In this document: positions 53,817-64,000 of the stretch, piece after piece | Layout of the letters: each line of letters begins with the position of its first letter | Numbering within the stretch: the first letter of the stretch is position 1 | NCBI GenBank assembly: GCA_900312665.1 | Contig: ONZQ02000006.1 | Coordinates: 1,886,209 to 1,950,208, forward strand | Direction: 5' to 3' | Length of the DNA stretch: 64,000 nt | From: Cephalotrichum gorgonifer | Taxonomy: Eukaryota > Ascomycota > Sordariomycetes > Microascales > Microascaceae | Notes under the pieces: model-generated | Database searches by the model: none | What the model saw: only the letters and a program-made list of their open reading frames with translations | Told to the model about the DNA's origin: nothing | Made by a program: the position numbers and the translations under genes

Positions 53817-55121
53817 CACACAGCGCAAAGCCAGCCCAATTCCATTCTCCCATTTGCCACCAAGTATTACAACCTTCTAAGAGTATTACTTGTAGAGCCC
53901 AAGAGAGATGGGAGGTGGGGAAAGGGCGAATCCATGCTACACTTACGTACCATCCACGGGATCATGCATATCCAACGTATTATTACTCCTATGTTGATCG
54001 TGCACAGACTCCACTCGGGCTGGGGTTACTTCAGGCATGCTCGTAGAACCCCTTATGTGAATAAAATATCGCAATCTAGCGCCCATTAACACATGTCATC
54101 CGAATTTGTTCGCCCCTCGCTAGATCTATCTAGATCAGGACAGGCATGGGAACGAATTTGGAACCCCATATGCAGCGCTTGGACCCACTGGTGCGTTCCG
54201 GCCGAATAACCCCCGAAGAGGAACGCAAACTGAACGCCCGACGGCCACGCACGAGGTCCTTGGAGGAGATTTTTTCAAGTATGCAAATCTCAGAAACCCT
54301 ACAGAAGATAGCACTGGCCTCTAGGACCGGATATCGCATGATTGCTTTTCCCCATAGCGGGTCTGGTTAATATCTTCTGGGCTGGCAATACAATACGTAC
54401 GCCGCAATCCTACCCCGATTAGAGATGGGCCGGCAATGCAGCTCACTTAGAGATGGCTCGTGCTATTCTGGCGCGATTCGACACTTTTGTCCATTAATCC
54501 ACTGGGAGAGCTTTGGGTGAATAAATAGAAGCCTTTCCAGAAGAAGAGTTTGGGTGGCGTACACGTCAAGGGCAGCCTGCCTGAAGCGAGCGGCGACGCT
54601 ACTGCCCCCCTAATCCTTCCCCCGCCTTTCGCGATTGCTCCACTAGCAGAACTGGTTCCCACAGTGGCTTGTCTAACCGGATTGGCTTCTCATTTAACAA
54701 TACTCTAAGGTAGGTGGCTGAACTATTCAGGGCTGCAACTGATTCGGGCGTCACCTGCTGAGGCAGGCACCCTGCCAAGTGGTCTACTACCATCCGTTTC
54801 CAGTTAGTCGATGAGGGTAGTGCCAATAGGGTAGTGCGTGCCGACGAGTGATATCACTTACCAATTCCAGGGAGAGGGGGGGCGGGCCTCAAAATACAAA
54901 CGCAAAGCCGGTTCATTGGAAATTTCACGTTATTTGCTGGACATGTATTTAGATGACACTTGGGAGATTTCCTATCACCACTTGAGTAAGTTCTAAACTA
55001 TCTACAGCGAAGATCATCGGTATTGGAATCATGCTCATAGACGAGCAACTTCTTATATTTCAAAAAAACAATTTATTGGCCTCCGTATTAAAAAGATCGG
55101 CATTCGGGTCCGTACTCGGTG

Positions 55122-55153
55122 GATTTGCACCCGATTCGGTCCGGGTGCAAATC
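55122..55153. repeat. perfect 12-bp inverted repeat with 8-nt loop
   Basis: GATTTGCACCCG at 55122-55133 is the exact reverse complement of CGGGTGCAAATC at 55142-55153; the loop is attcggtc. As RNA it would make a stable hairpin; as DNA it could be a protein-binding palindrome or the joined ends of an excised element. Confidence 0.7.
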
Positions 55154-55894
55154 ATAATAGCTCACATATTGGTCCCTAGTATCCGATCCGTCCAAAAAAT
55201 CAGGTATAAAGACCTGCCATAGCTTGCCTCCCCAGCAAACGGGGCTCTTTGCCTTCGGTCGCAATTCTCAAATAGGAAGCGATCTGATTTTTGGCCAATT
55301 TCCGCATGCCTGGATCTGTCTTGCCTCTTTCGAGTATTTGATCCTCCGACTTTCTTATCGCTCTTACCGTACCTAAGGCTAGCCCTTAGCTACTTATTAT
55401 TTGCATCATGGAGGTAAATATGCCTACTAGTATAAGCATTACTCAGTGTCGACATTTTAGCATCCGTTTCTTTCCTTCATCTTTTTCATTTCTAAATGCA
55501 CAACTTTCCCGGAAGCACAAAGAAGGAGATGAACATGAATCTAACTCTCTCAAGGTGTTGACATTCGAAACATGAGAGGCACCAGCCCCGGTATCCCCGA
55601 CAATTGTCGTAATCTCGAATTCATGTCCAATAACCTTCTTCAGGCTAGAAAGCCCATTTTCTGGGTTGATATAAAGTAGGCAGGTCGACAATTTACGGTG
55701 TGATTGCGCCATTTAGCTCCGCAGCAAGTTCCATGATTAAGAATGCTGGGGCGATAATCCCCACCTGCCTGAGTCATACTTGACATGGCGTGAATCGCCT
55801 CCAGTGCTCGCTATCGACCTATCCATTCCATTTCCCGGGTTATCATCAACTCCAAACCATCAAGCTAGAAATAGCTCAATCTGCGGCCACGGAG

Positions 55895-57006
55895 ATGAGT
55901 GTCTCCACCTTCTCATACACAGACGTTCCAGATGCGCTTCTCGACCTCCTGGTCGGCCACGTACCACACTCGCTCCCGCTTCTCCGCTGCCTCCAGTTCA
56001 CAAAATTGCATGGCAGCGGAACGCCGGCACCCAAGATCCTCTTTGCATCCGACAACTCAATTCCACCATGGGAGGGAGCGGGTGGGCAGGTAGACGCCTT
56101 CACGGCGGCATACCTTGACCTTGCTGCTGGGCCGGAGACACAGATGTGGGTTTACTCGACACTTGAAGATAACGGGCTTTCTGAAGAGGAGGAAGATATT
56201 TGTTCACGGCAGATAGAGTCTCTCGTCAATGAAGCTAGGAGAATCGGGCGGGAGTATGACGGGGAACTGGCATACCCTGGCAGGATTCTCATTGGCAGCC
56301 TGCACTCATCAACCCAAGGCATCATAGAACGGAAGGGGATTAAGTTAGACCGGAGATCCACCCTCGGGTACGACAAGTGGCTCTTCAAGGCCAGTAATCT
56401 CCCTGCAGGAGAGCTTGACCTAGTAGATGGCATGTATTGGTCGCCCGCGACACCCGAGGATTGTCTCGTCGCCATTTCACGCACTCATATTCCACGGCAA
56501 TTGTATGGCCAACTTCGCTCCAGTCCACGTCCCAAACACTAATGAGTCCTGAAGGCACACTCTTACTCAGCTTCCAAGTATGACTCTGAAGCTAGCGGAT
56601 GGAACGCCGGTTGCTTGGGCATTTCTCGGTGAGTTAAAAAGCCTGGCAGCTAGAAGCTGCCCGGGACAAGAAACCATAACCTAATAACGTTCAAACATCG
56701 CTTAGGAATTGATGGGTCACTTATGAGTTTACACTGCGAGGTAGGAAAGCCTCCACGAGACAGACAGGCCCCATTCTAATCCTTCTCTAGGAGCCGTATC
56801 GGGGGAGAGGATTTGCACGAGCAGTAGCAGCCAGGCTTTTCCGAAGCGCGAGCGCGACGTCCGCTGATTCTGACTGGCGTACGGCTGACGTATCCCCTGA
56901 CAATGAGAGCAGCGCTGCTGTATGTAAGAGTCTTAACGGGGTTCGTTCCTGGCATCTAGAATGGTATGATCGGAGTAGAACCCCTGCTGAACTGGTTAAG
57001 AACTAA
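55895..57006 (+). CDS. GNAT-fold acyltransferase-like protein
   Basis: Four exons (55895-56502, 56579-56628, 56706-56740, 56791-57006) encode 302 residues. Introns are 76, 77 and 50 nt. The N-terminal half (VPDALLDLLVGHVPHSLPLLRCLQ, MWVYSTLE) is the less conserved arm. The C-terminal half reads TLKLADGTPVAWAFLGIDGSLMSLHCEEPYRGRGFARAVAARLF, with the acetyl-CoA pyrophosphate-binding loop YRGRGFA, then ADVSPDNESSAAVCKSLNGV, the typical last strand and helix of FR47/glycine-N-acyltransferase-like GNATs. It should move an acyl group from CoA to an amine; the substrate is unknown. The first splice (caatt|gtatgg to ccaag|tatgac) is weak and a few residues at 203-205 may be wrong, but the other two are unambiguous by frame and motif. 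The ATG at 55895 is the first on this frame. Confidence 0.75.
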
Positions 57007-58666
57007 CCGGATGTCGACTAAAATAGGGTCCTGCTTCACGTATAAACATACAGATATAATGAGAAGAAGGAAACCTTGTGGAACCTGCTTAATTCAAGTT
57101 CAGTACTCCATTACAATGGTTGGGAGACGTAGAACAAACTCGACTATGAAGTGGACTTTAACCAACTACCTCGCAGCTAATGAAGCTTGGGATATAGAAG
57201 TACAGGCAGACCCATAAAGGGTACCGACTCATTTTGGAAGTACTATCAGTTATCAGGATCGGCATAGAAACATCGCAAGAGCTCCATTTTAATATTGGAC
57301 TTCTCTATCTCAATGCTTCAAGTCATCTCCCCCTCCGTGGGACATCGCAATAGGCAACCTACTAGAGACAAGTATCTTTCCTAGCTCGAGGCTCTATGCC
57401 TTGGTTAGAAAATTATTGAAGGCGTTATTACCACACCGAAGCACGACAGCATAGTAGCAAGTGTTTTATAATGACATGGGGCTAGTTACGGGTTTAACCG
57501 CCCTTAGTTGAGGAATTAAGATATTCAAGTTGACCAGCCTATTCCGAGATACATCGTCATGTTTTCCTTTTTTGCAAGTAAGCGATATATATTCCTCTGG
57601 ATCCCACATGCAGTGTTTACTCCTAGGAGTAAACTACTTAGAGAGTTCTTTAGGAACGGAGAGTTGTATTGAGTTGTATCAAAACCAACAACGGAACCAA
57701 ACGAGAGTACGCGGCAGTTCGATTACAAGGCTACCATAACGTATAAAACTGTGATGTCTCCTAGTTCTGCACGATCTATTAGCTGGTATTGTGTATAGGA
57801 TCATGGGCATATATATACTTGTTTGTAGAGAATTTCATTCGTCTAATCTCCTTGATATCTTTCAGACGCCTGGTCTTGTGATGGCATATAACCTTTATAC
57901 ACTGCCATCCCCATCCATCCAGGAATGGGCGTTAGTTGCCACACCAGTGGAGGCTTAGGGGCGACCGTAAGCAATGAGGTTATCTGGAGCTAGAATATCA
58001 TTTGCTTACTATTGAAATGTCTTCCTTCTATCACCCGTTGCTCACTTCCTTTCCCAGTGATTGGAATCGAGGTATCATGCATCCAACTCTGGTCCCAAAG
58101 GGCATGTAATACGGACAGAGCAGAGGGTACAAGTCAAGCTGACTTACACCCAAGAAGTCATAACAGGGGAAGTCGATATCGCCATCAATGAAGCTATAGC
58201 TTCACGACTCAGACATTCTGCGCCGTGGGCGATGTCCAATGATCTGCGTCAGTCTCGTATTGGTATGTCAAGGTGGGCTCAGGCATACTTGTCAAAGCCA
58301 AAACTCGAGGTGATAGAGTATTCTGGGTTCAAAGTCACACTCAAGGGCCCAAACCTAGCTCCAAGGCTCACGTACGAGCAAGTACAACCCGGCCCACATA
58401 AGAGATATATCCGAAGTACTGAGAATTCTGGCCGGAAGGCGTGCATAATGCTCACCAATCGGCCTTAAGTACAATAAGCTTAACTGTGTTTACGTCACAG
58501 AACCGTCGTGCCGGGCTCCTCCGAGCCGCTGGGTCGGACGTATCCTGGTTTACTTACCCTACACCACCTCGCTAGTCTAAAATATCTAATGGAAATCAGG
58601 TGTCGAGTTAGGTATTATAGGTAAATAGAATGCCAATAATTTAGCCAGGAGTATAGCCTATACATC

Positions 58667-58924
58667 TCACATAATATTCCTACTGAACCCTTCAACAATA
58701 AGCTGCAATGCCTTCATCCCAGAGTAGAAAAGTGGGCTGAAAGTCCTCGACTTTGCGTAGAAGTTAATAACGACTGGGAAGAATGTCTTCCCTGTCAGAA
58801 TAGGAAGACCTTTCCCGCCTGCTAGAGTAGTTATGCCACACATGGTAAGGGACATAAGGCCGGCCATGAACCTCAGGACCGCGTGGTTAGTATTGCAGGG
58901 AAGAAGCTTGGGTCGCTCGCGCAC
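58667..58924 (-). pseudogene. possible relic of a small membrane protein gene
   Basis: This frame of 85 codons has two hydrophobic stretches (AVLRFMAGLMSLTMCGITTLAG and FFPVVINFYA) and protein-like ordering. It has no clear ATG context or introns, and the upstream sequence closes quickly. I do not recognise it; low support. Confidence 0.25.
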
Positions 58925-59530
58925 AGAGTAGTCGACTTTAGCGGTCTGTTTACTATGGGAGTGATCACGCTTCTTCCATGGCTAATAACATGGAGACTTC
59001 TTTAGAAACTCCTAGCCTGCCATATTCCGTTTTGTATTATTTATTGCTTAATGGTCTGCTTAGCTAGCATGGAAGGGACCACCACCGATTATTTTGCAGA
59101 ACGGATCCGACTACAAATACTCGTCCTATTCTGCCCCACCTATTTACGTATGTACCCTCGCGTCCTCGGCAAGCACTTGCAGGGATGAAGTATTGGGAGA
59201 GGCTTAAAGTTTTCACCTCTTCACCCCTTCACGTGGTGGTGCTCCTAGAGATCGGGATTCCCCTTCATTGGATCTAGTATTACTACGGAACCCTTACGTC
59301 CGGGGTGGGTGCCTCCCTGGCACGTGTGATGGTTGCCAAAAGACGTTTGCGGAATGGGCGGAACCTCACAAGTCAGACACAGCCATCATGATCGACGACA
59401 TTCCCTGCAGGTACGGGACCTCACGTCCCGAGGGGAAACCCTAATTTCTCCTCTCATGTCTAATCTCCCCAACCTGAGCACCGCAATGTGTTGTTCCGCC
59501 TAGGCAAAGTGGGTCAGCCAATTCCACCAA

Positions 59531-59542
59531 TTAGCCCATTGG
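59531..59542. promoter_or_regulatory. XlnR-like GGCTAA site overlapping an inverted CCAAT box
   Basis: TTAGCC at 59531-59536 is GGCTAA on the other strand, the core site of the fungal (hemi)cellulase activator XlnR/Xyr1, and ATTGG at 59538-59542 is an inverted CCAAT box. They lie ~370 bp before the mannanase ATG; a TATA-like GATAAATA is at 59787-59794. Short motifs occur by chance, so this is only suggestive. Confidence 0.3.
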
Positions 59543-59907
59543 TTGGTCAGGCTAGTTTACCCCAAGATCGATGCGAATCGTAGGCACTTCATCCGTGCCG
59601 GAGCCATGTTTATTTCTCCACAGGCCGGAGTGGACCACTCCCCCCGCTCTGCTAAGCCATTTTGGGCCCACTAACCACCCAATGTGGGAAATCCGGCACT
59701 GGAAGCTCCGCGTCAATTAATATGCGTGATTCGGTAAGGCGTGGTGTGTGGAGGTTCCTTGGGGTAATGGGACCTTGCTCCACGGCGATAAATACCCATG
59801 ACCGACCTGCTTGATCGGCGCTCGTAGAATGTTCCAAGCTACGTTCCATTTGCATCCCTCGTTTGATTGTGCCTCTATCTCTCAACCAGACTTCACAGTT
59901 CGCTAAG

Positions 59908-61368
59908 ATGGTGTTCAATCCCAAGACGCTCCTCTCGCTGGGCCTCCTCGCCGGTGGTGCCCTCGCCCGACCAGGCGGGCATGGCAAGCCTGCCCCTAAG
60001 GGCTTCGTTACTGTGAAGGATGGAAAGTTCCAGCTTGATGGCAAGAACTTCTACTTCGCTGGTAGCAACGCCTACTACTTCCCCTTCGGCGTAAGTATCC
60101 GTTCGCTGTTTGAGCGTCCTTTTCGCTCCGTCTTCTGATGCTCCCTGGACAAAAGGGTGCAGAGGGATGGCCCACCCTCTTCCTATGCTGACCTGGTTAT
60201 ACTAACGCCGCTCTCCGTACATAGGAACAAGCCGATGCTGAGAAGGGTCTCGTCGCTGCCAAGGATGCCGGACTTAACGTCTTCCGGACCTGGGGTTTCA
60301 ACGACAAGAACGCTACCTACGACCCCGAGGGTCTCCCCAAGTATGGCGGGGAGGGCGCCGGGGCCACGGAGGTCATCTTCCAGCTATGGGAGGACGGCAA
60401 GCCTACTTTGAACATAGAGGGCTTCGATAAGGTGGTAAATGCTGCCACCAAGGCCGGTGTCAAGCTTATTGTCGCCTTTACGAACAACTGGGCCGACTAT
60501 GGCGGGATGGACATGTATACCGTCAACCTTGGCGGCCAGTACCACGACGACGTAAGTTTCAGATACGACCCATGGTTTACTAAAAGTGTCAAAATTAGAT
60601 GACCGTATTGGCAGGTGCTGACATGAGGAACAGTTCTACCGTCTGCCAGTCATCAAGGCGGCCTTCAAGAACTACGTAAAGGCCTTCGTCACCCGCTACA
60701 AGAACTCCCCTACCATCATGGCCTGGGAGATTGCCAACGAGCCCCGCTGCGGTGCTGACGGTGTACGCAACCTTCCCCGCAGCGAGGACTGCACTGTTGA
60801 GCTTGTGTCCGGCTGGATCGATGAGATGAGCACCTTTATCAAGAGCATCGACCCCCACCACCTCGTCACCTGGGGCGGAGAGGGCGGCTTCAACATCGAC
60901 TCGGACGACTGGGCGTATAACGGTGCCGACGGCGGCGACTTCGACCACGAGATTGCGCTGAAGAACATCGACTTCGGGGTGTTCCACTCGTATCCCGACT
61001 GGTGGTCCAAGACGGTCGAGTGGACGAACCAGTGGATCCGGGATCACGCCGAGTCGGGAAGGAAGGCTGGAAAGCCGGTTGTGCACGAGGAGTATGGCTG
61101 GTTGACACCTGAGGCTCGTGAGAGTAACGGGAAGCCGGCCCAGAATCAGACGAGGCTGGAGGTTGTTGGCGGGTGGCAGAAGATTGCCTTTGAGGAGAAG
61201 ATGCCGGACATGTATTGGCAGTACGGATACTCAGGGTACTCATATGGGCGCAACCATGACGATGGGTTTACCATCTTCCTGGATGATGAAGAGGCGCAGC
61301 CGCTTGTTTACGACCATGCTGCCAAGATGAACAGCTTGAACAAGAAGAAATCAAAGGGAGGTCGCTAG
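59908..61368 (+). CDS. secreted GH5 endo-beta-1,4-mannanase
   Basis: Three exons (59908-60090, 60225-60551, 60634-61368; introns 134 and 82 nt) encode 414 residues. Residues 1-20 are a signal peptide (LLSLGLLAGGALA). The mature enzyme begins with FVTVKDGKFQLDGKNFYFAGSNAYYFPF, typical of subfamily GH5_7, and has KDAGLNVFRTWGF and LIVAFTNNWADYGGMDMY. The acid/base Glu206 is in WEIANEPRC and the nucleophile Glu lies in VHEEYGWL (322/323). VFHSYPDWW and the WQYGYSGYSYGRNHDDGFTI end match as well. There is no carbohydrate-binding module. It cuts the backbone of mannan and galactomannan in plant cell walls outside the cell. The C-terminus is short and Lys-rich. The decayed GH27 alpha-galactosidase 9 kb away would have acted on the same polymer. 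Confidence 0.95.
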
Positions 61369-61718
61369 GAGGATGTCATCGCTTGTCATGGCTAGAAGAC
61401 TATATTGTATCTAGTGTATATTATTACTTTTACTGGTACATCAAGGTAGAGATCACCCGGACATTAGTTGATGAAAATACTATCGAGCTACTATTCCCAA
61501 CTTTGATATATAACTGTTGTGATGATGAGATACATAACGGTCCCGGTGTGGCCCGGTTGCGCTCAAGTCTTCTGGTTCACGAGAGATGTTCTTCTTAGCA
61601 CTGACACAAATATCGAATTCGAAGCCTTGAAGTTGGTGTATTCCCTATAAATGGCACCTTGCCATCCATTTCCGCTTCCAGTGGCAAAATTTACCAGATG
61701 TTTGCGATTGTTGTTCGG
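61369..61718. other. intergenic between convergent 3' ends
   Basis: The spacer between the mannanase and the AA8 gene is AT-rich, with likely polyadenylation signals for both. No coding signal. Confidence 0.5.
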
Positions 61719-62516
61719 TTAGGCACATGTACCTGGTACTGGGGACGTAGCCAGCGCAGCCCACGCTTCATAGTCGGCACTCGCAGCCTGGTCGTTAAGC
61801 GTCCCGCGGAACATTCCCTGTGTCTCATGTCGTGCAACGACGCCTTCATCCGCACATGCGCCATTGGTAGGGCTGCTCCCAGCATGAGCCCATCCTAGCA
61901 TAACAGCCCCAGAGCTAGTAGCTGCTCCCCCTGTAGTCTCGCCTTGGGTCCACTGTAGGCAGTTCACACACCGGAAGATGACAGAGTAGTTTGTCGCGTT
62001 TACCGCAGAGGACACCTGGGTCAGCTCTGCGTCGCCGGTATAGAGCTCGGGCGGCCCGTACTCCGGCGCCCATCGGAGCGAAGTCAAAACCTCACCCTCG
62101 GAAGGATAGGCCAAGAGGAGAAGGTTGTTTACCATTCCTCCTCCAAGCGAGATGCCACACCAGCCTACTCCCTCACCCCCAGGGGACGTACAGGTCTGTA
62201 GAGAAGGAGTATCAGCGAAGGGTTTCGGAAAAGTTGATGGGGTAGAGGGAGCTTACGAGTAGTCCGAGGAACTCGGTCGCATCAGTCTCAAGCCCATTCG
62301 CCGGCAGTGCTATGCCAAAGGTTACATCGGTCTGTGGCCATATGTTGAAGGAGATTCCAGATTCCGGATCTTCATAGACCGCTGTATCTCCCTGAGCAAA
62401 AGCAAACTTCGACACTTTGCGAAGTCAGCACTATAGCTAAGTAAAAGAATGAGGAACGGGTAAAACTTACAGGACAGAGACGCGACTCCTAGAACTATCG
62501 ATCGTAGAGACTTCAT
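61719..62516 (-). CDS. secreted stand-alone AA8 haem domain (cellobiose dehydrogenase cytochrome-like)
   Basis: Three exons (62516-62471, 62414-62257, 62195-61719; introns 56 and 61 nt) encode 226 residues. A signal peptide ends at about residue 22 (FAFA|Q). The remainder is the beta-sandwich cytochrome domain of cellobiose dehydrogenase: YEDPESGISFNIWP, GGGMVNNLLLLAYP with the haem ligand Met89, VLTSLRWAPEYGPPELYTGDA, IFRCVNCLQW with a disulfide, AVMLGWAHA and VARHETQGMF with the haem ligand His191, then LNDQAASADYEAWAAL. No flavin dehydrogenase domain or cellulose-binding module follows; the frame closes with GTCA. Such single-domain AA8 proteins are thought to pass electrons to LPMOs or reduce iron outside the cell. 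The first acceptor (gcaaag) is the only one that keeps frame. Confidence 0.92.
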
Positions 62517-63577
62517 CGTGGAAGATAGTGAGTAAGGAAGATCACAGTAGGTCTACCTATATTCCTGCTGTCAATTATCCCCTTGACCAAAAGACGGGGG
62601 TTCCAGAGTTTAAATATTCCACGACTCTACAGGTCATACATTGACGTCACCATAGACCTACAGTCAGTGTTGAAACAGACAATATACTACAATGCCTTTG
62701 ACCTATCAAAGGGCATACATTTATAATGTGGCCAATTTATCTAATGAGAGATCCGCCTTCACGAGGTGATATATTGGAAGCAATGCAACACCTTGGCGCC
62801 ATGTCGACTGTGTTGACACTTGGACAAGAGTAGATCCTTTACCAAATGCACGTCATGGCTACCGCCAAGACCAGGGTTATTACTTACTATGCTTGAAACC
62901 GATTGGATTTAATGTACGACCTGCAATGGAAATGAAATTCGGTAGTAATGGGTAAATGCATGCTGGCATATAGGTGCGTCGGGGGTATATTGCTGATACT
63001 CACTCGGCCGCTATAGATGTCGATCTTGTCCTAAAAGTAGCCCTGCATAGACTGTTGCGAGGTGGAAACCCAGGAAATTCCATAGTAAGCATTCTGTTGC
63101 GGTAAAGGGCTTTCATGGGCATTAAGGGGAACACGACGCTCCATTATAAATGACCAAGGCGCGAAGAACGCAGTCAAACGTTTCTAACATCCTGCTCCTA
63201 CTTGTCTTGACCTCTAGTCTCGGTTAAATTGTCCTGAGATTTACCACCCCTCTCCCTTCATAGCCTAACCATTTTAGAGAGGACCAAGGGATGGTAATGG
63301 GGGCGGTTGAGCGACGTGGGACGTGGAGAGTCGGATGTTGTCGCGACGAAGAGGATTCGGTAAAGACCATGAAATCGACCCGTCTTACAACTTTCCGCTT
63401 AGTACATAAGTTTCAGGAAATGGAATAGCGTGAGCAGCTGCCTTTGTCAAGGGAAAATTAACTCGTGTCTGATATATTATGCGGAGTTAACAAAACATAA
63501 TTGCACAAATGGGAACACTTCATCTATCCTGAGCCCTTTCTCCTTCAATTACCCCCCTTCTAAGTACGGAATATCAC
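62517..63577. other. intergenic, no gene seen
   Basis: It holds the promoter of the AA8 gene on the left and the 3' region of the peptidase gene on the right. AT-richer, with no recognised coding signal. Confidence 0.45.
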
Positions 63578-64000
63578 TCATGCCTCAACATCAACACTGC
63601 TTAGCTGCGTAAGGACGCTCACCCACCCTGGGTCCCCGGAGAAGGGGACTGCGTCAACCTCACACACGGTTCCCGGCTCAGGCAGGGTACCGTTCTCAAA
63701 GTACGCGCTTGTGATCTTGACGGTGCATAGGGAAGCCTGGGACAGAATCGTGTGCTAAAACGGAATAGTCAGAATACGAGCCCATATTGAAAAGATAGGA
63801 GAGCACGCAGGTTGAGTCTGGAAACTTACACCATAGCCGGCTTGCTCAAGCACGACGCTACCTTCGAATCCGGCGCTCATATTCCTCGCCGAAACGAGCG
63901 GGGTATTGGGGTCGTTCTGCGTGCTGACGAGCAGAACCGGGTGTGCAGTCTTGACCTGGAAGTCACCCGCGTATTGCTCCTTTGCGGGCATTCTCCACCT
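63578..64000 (-). CDS. S33-type peptidase/alpha-beta hydrolase, C-terminal end only
   Basis: Two exon parts are visible: beyond 64000 to 63830, and 63754-63578, with a 75-nt intron (gtaagt...gttttag). The ~116 residues are the TAP-like C-terminal domain of secreted tripeptidyl aminopeptidase-like hydrolases. TAHPVLLVSTQNDPNTPLVSARNMS carries the catalytic Asp (NDPNTP), and EQAGYGHTILSQASLC carries the catalytic His, joined exactly across the splice. TSAYFENGTLPEPGTVCEVD and a Cys pair typical of extracellular members follow. The nucleophile Ser and the signal peptide would lie outside the window. It probably removes peptides from the N-terminus of proteins outside the cell; the exact substrate is not known. 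Confidence 0.85.

Larger units (their letters stand above)
52518..55894. other. 3.4-kb gene-poor region
   Basis: It contains mostly short frames. A small plus-strand frame at 53655-53816 begins with a signal-peptide-like MLNFQATLVFAVVASASHG, and a minus-strand frame at 54826-54599 (DHLAGCLPQQVTPESVAAL) looks mildly coding; neither is supported further. A 12-bp perfect inverted repeat lies at 55122-55153. No transposon body or RNA gene was recognised. Confidence 0.4.
57007..59907. other. 2.9-kb gene-poor, AT-richer region
   Basis: A plus-strand frame at 58061-58468 (VRIRTEQ-type start, GEVDIAINEAIASRLRHSAP) and a minus-strand frame at 58924-58667 (LRFMAGLMSLTMCGITTLAGG, hydrophobic) are open for 85-135 codons but have no recognised family and look like relics or chance. 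The last ~400 bp should be the promoter of the mannanase gene. Confidence 0.4.

Overview
The window is nuclear DNA of a filamentous ascomycete fungus (Pezizomycotina, probably Sordariomycetes-like). The evidence is the short GT-AG introns (about 50-390 nt, many with a CTAAC/CTGAC-type branch site), the C/G-rich third codon positions, and the gene families: a CFEM-domain PTH11-like receptor, a HET-domain protein, a Zn2Cys6 regulator and secreted lignocellulose enzymes. The species cannot be named from sequence alone. I found no tRNA, rRNA, CRISPR array or intact transposon.

Left part, about 1-33 kb, is conserved and gene-dense. In order: a partial F-box protein (-), exosome subunit Rrp41 (+), an HDEL-tagged ER thioredoxin/PDI protein (-), the ESCRT regulator Vta1 (-), an F-box-like protein (+), mitochondrial Tim50 (+), a small secreted cysteine-rich protein (-), a Ted1/Cdc1-type ER metallophosphoesterase (-), an unidentified 141-aa protein (-), a Tim17-family-like membrane protein (+), proline dehydrogenase (+), KEOPS subunit Cgi121 (-), a short Zn2Cys6 protein (+), kinesin-8 (-) and a glutathione transferase (+).

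Right part, about 33-64 kb, is accessory. Genes are sparse, spacers are long and less GC-rich, and there are broken genes. In order: a disrupted Fta2-like pseudokinase gene (-), a HET protein (+), a Fic AMPylase-type protein (-), an eight-exon secreted protein built of five tandem eight-cysteine repeats (-), an atypical SDR (-), an unidentified 248-aa protein (+), a 5'-truncated GH27 alpha-galactosidase pseudogene (+), a CFEM/PTH11-like receptor (-), a GNAT acetyltransferase-like protein (+), a GH5 beta-mannanase (+), a stand-alone AA8 haem domain (-) and the 3' end of an S33-type peptidase (-).

Housekeeping genes here serve RNA decay, ER folding, endosomal sorting, mitochondrial import, proline catabolism, tRNA modification and microtubule dynamics. 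They show no operon-like linkage. The right half looks like an environment- or host-facing region: secreted hydrolases and a redox haem protein together with self/non-self, signalling and candidate effector genes. Exon boundaries are inferred by reading splice consensus and protein frame. Most give clean frames and family-typical proteins, but none was checked by alignment or RNA data.
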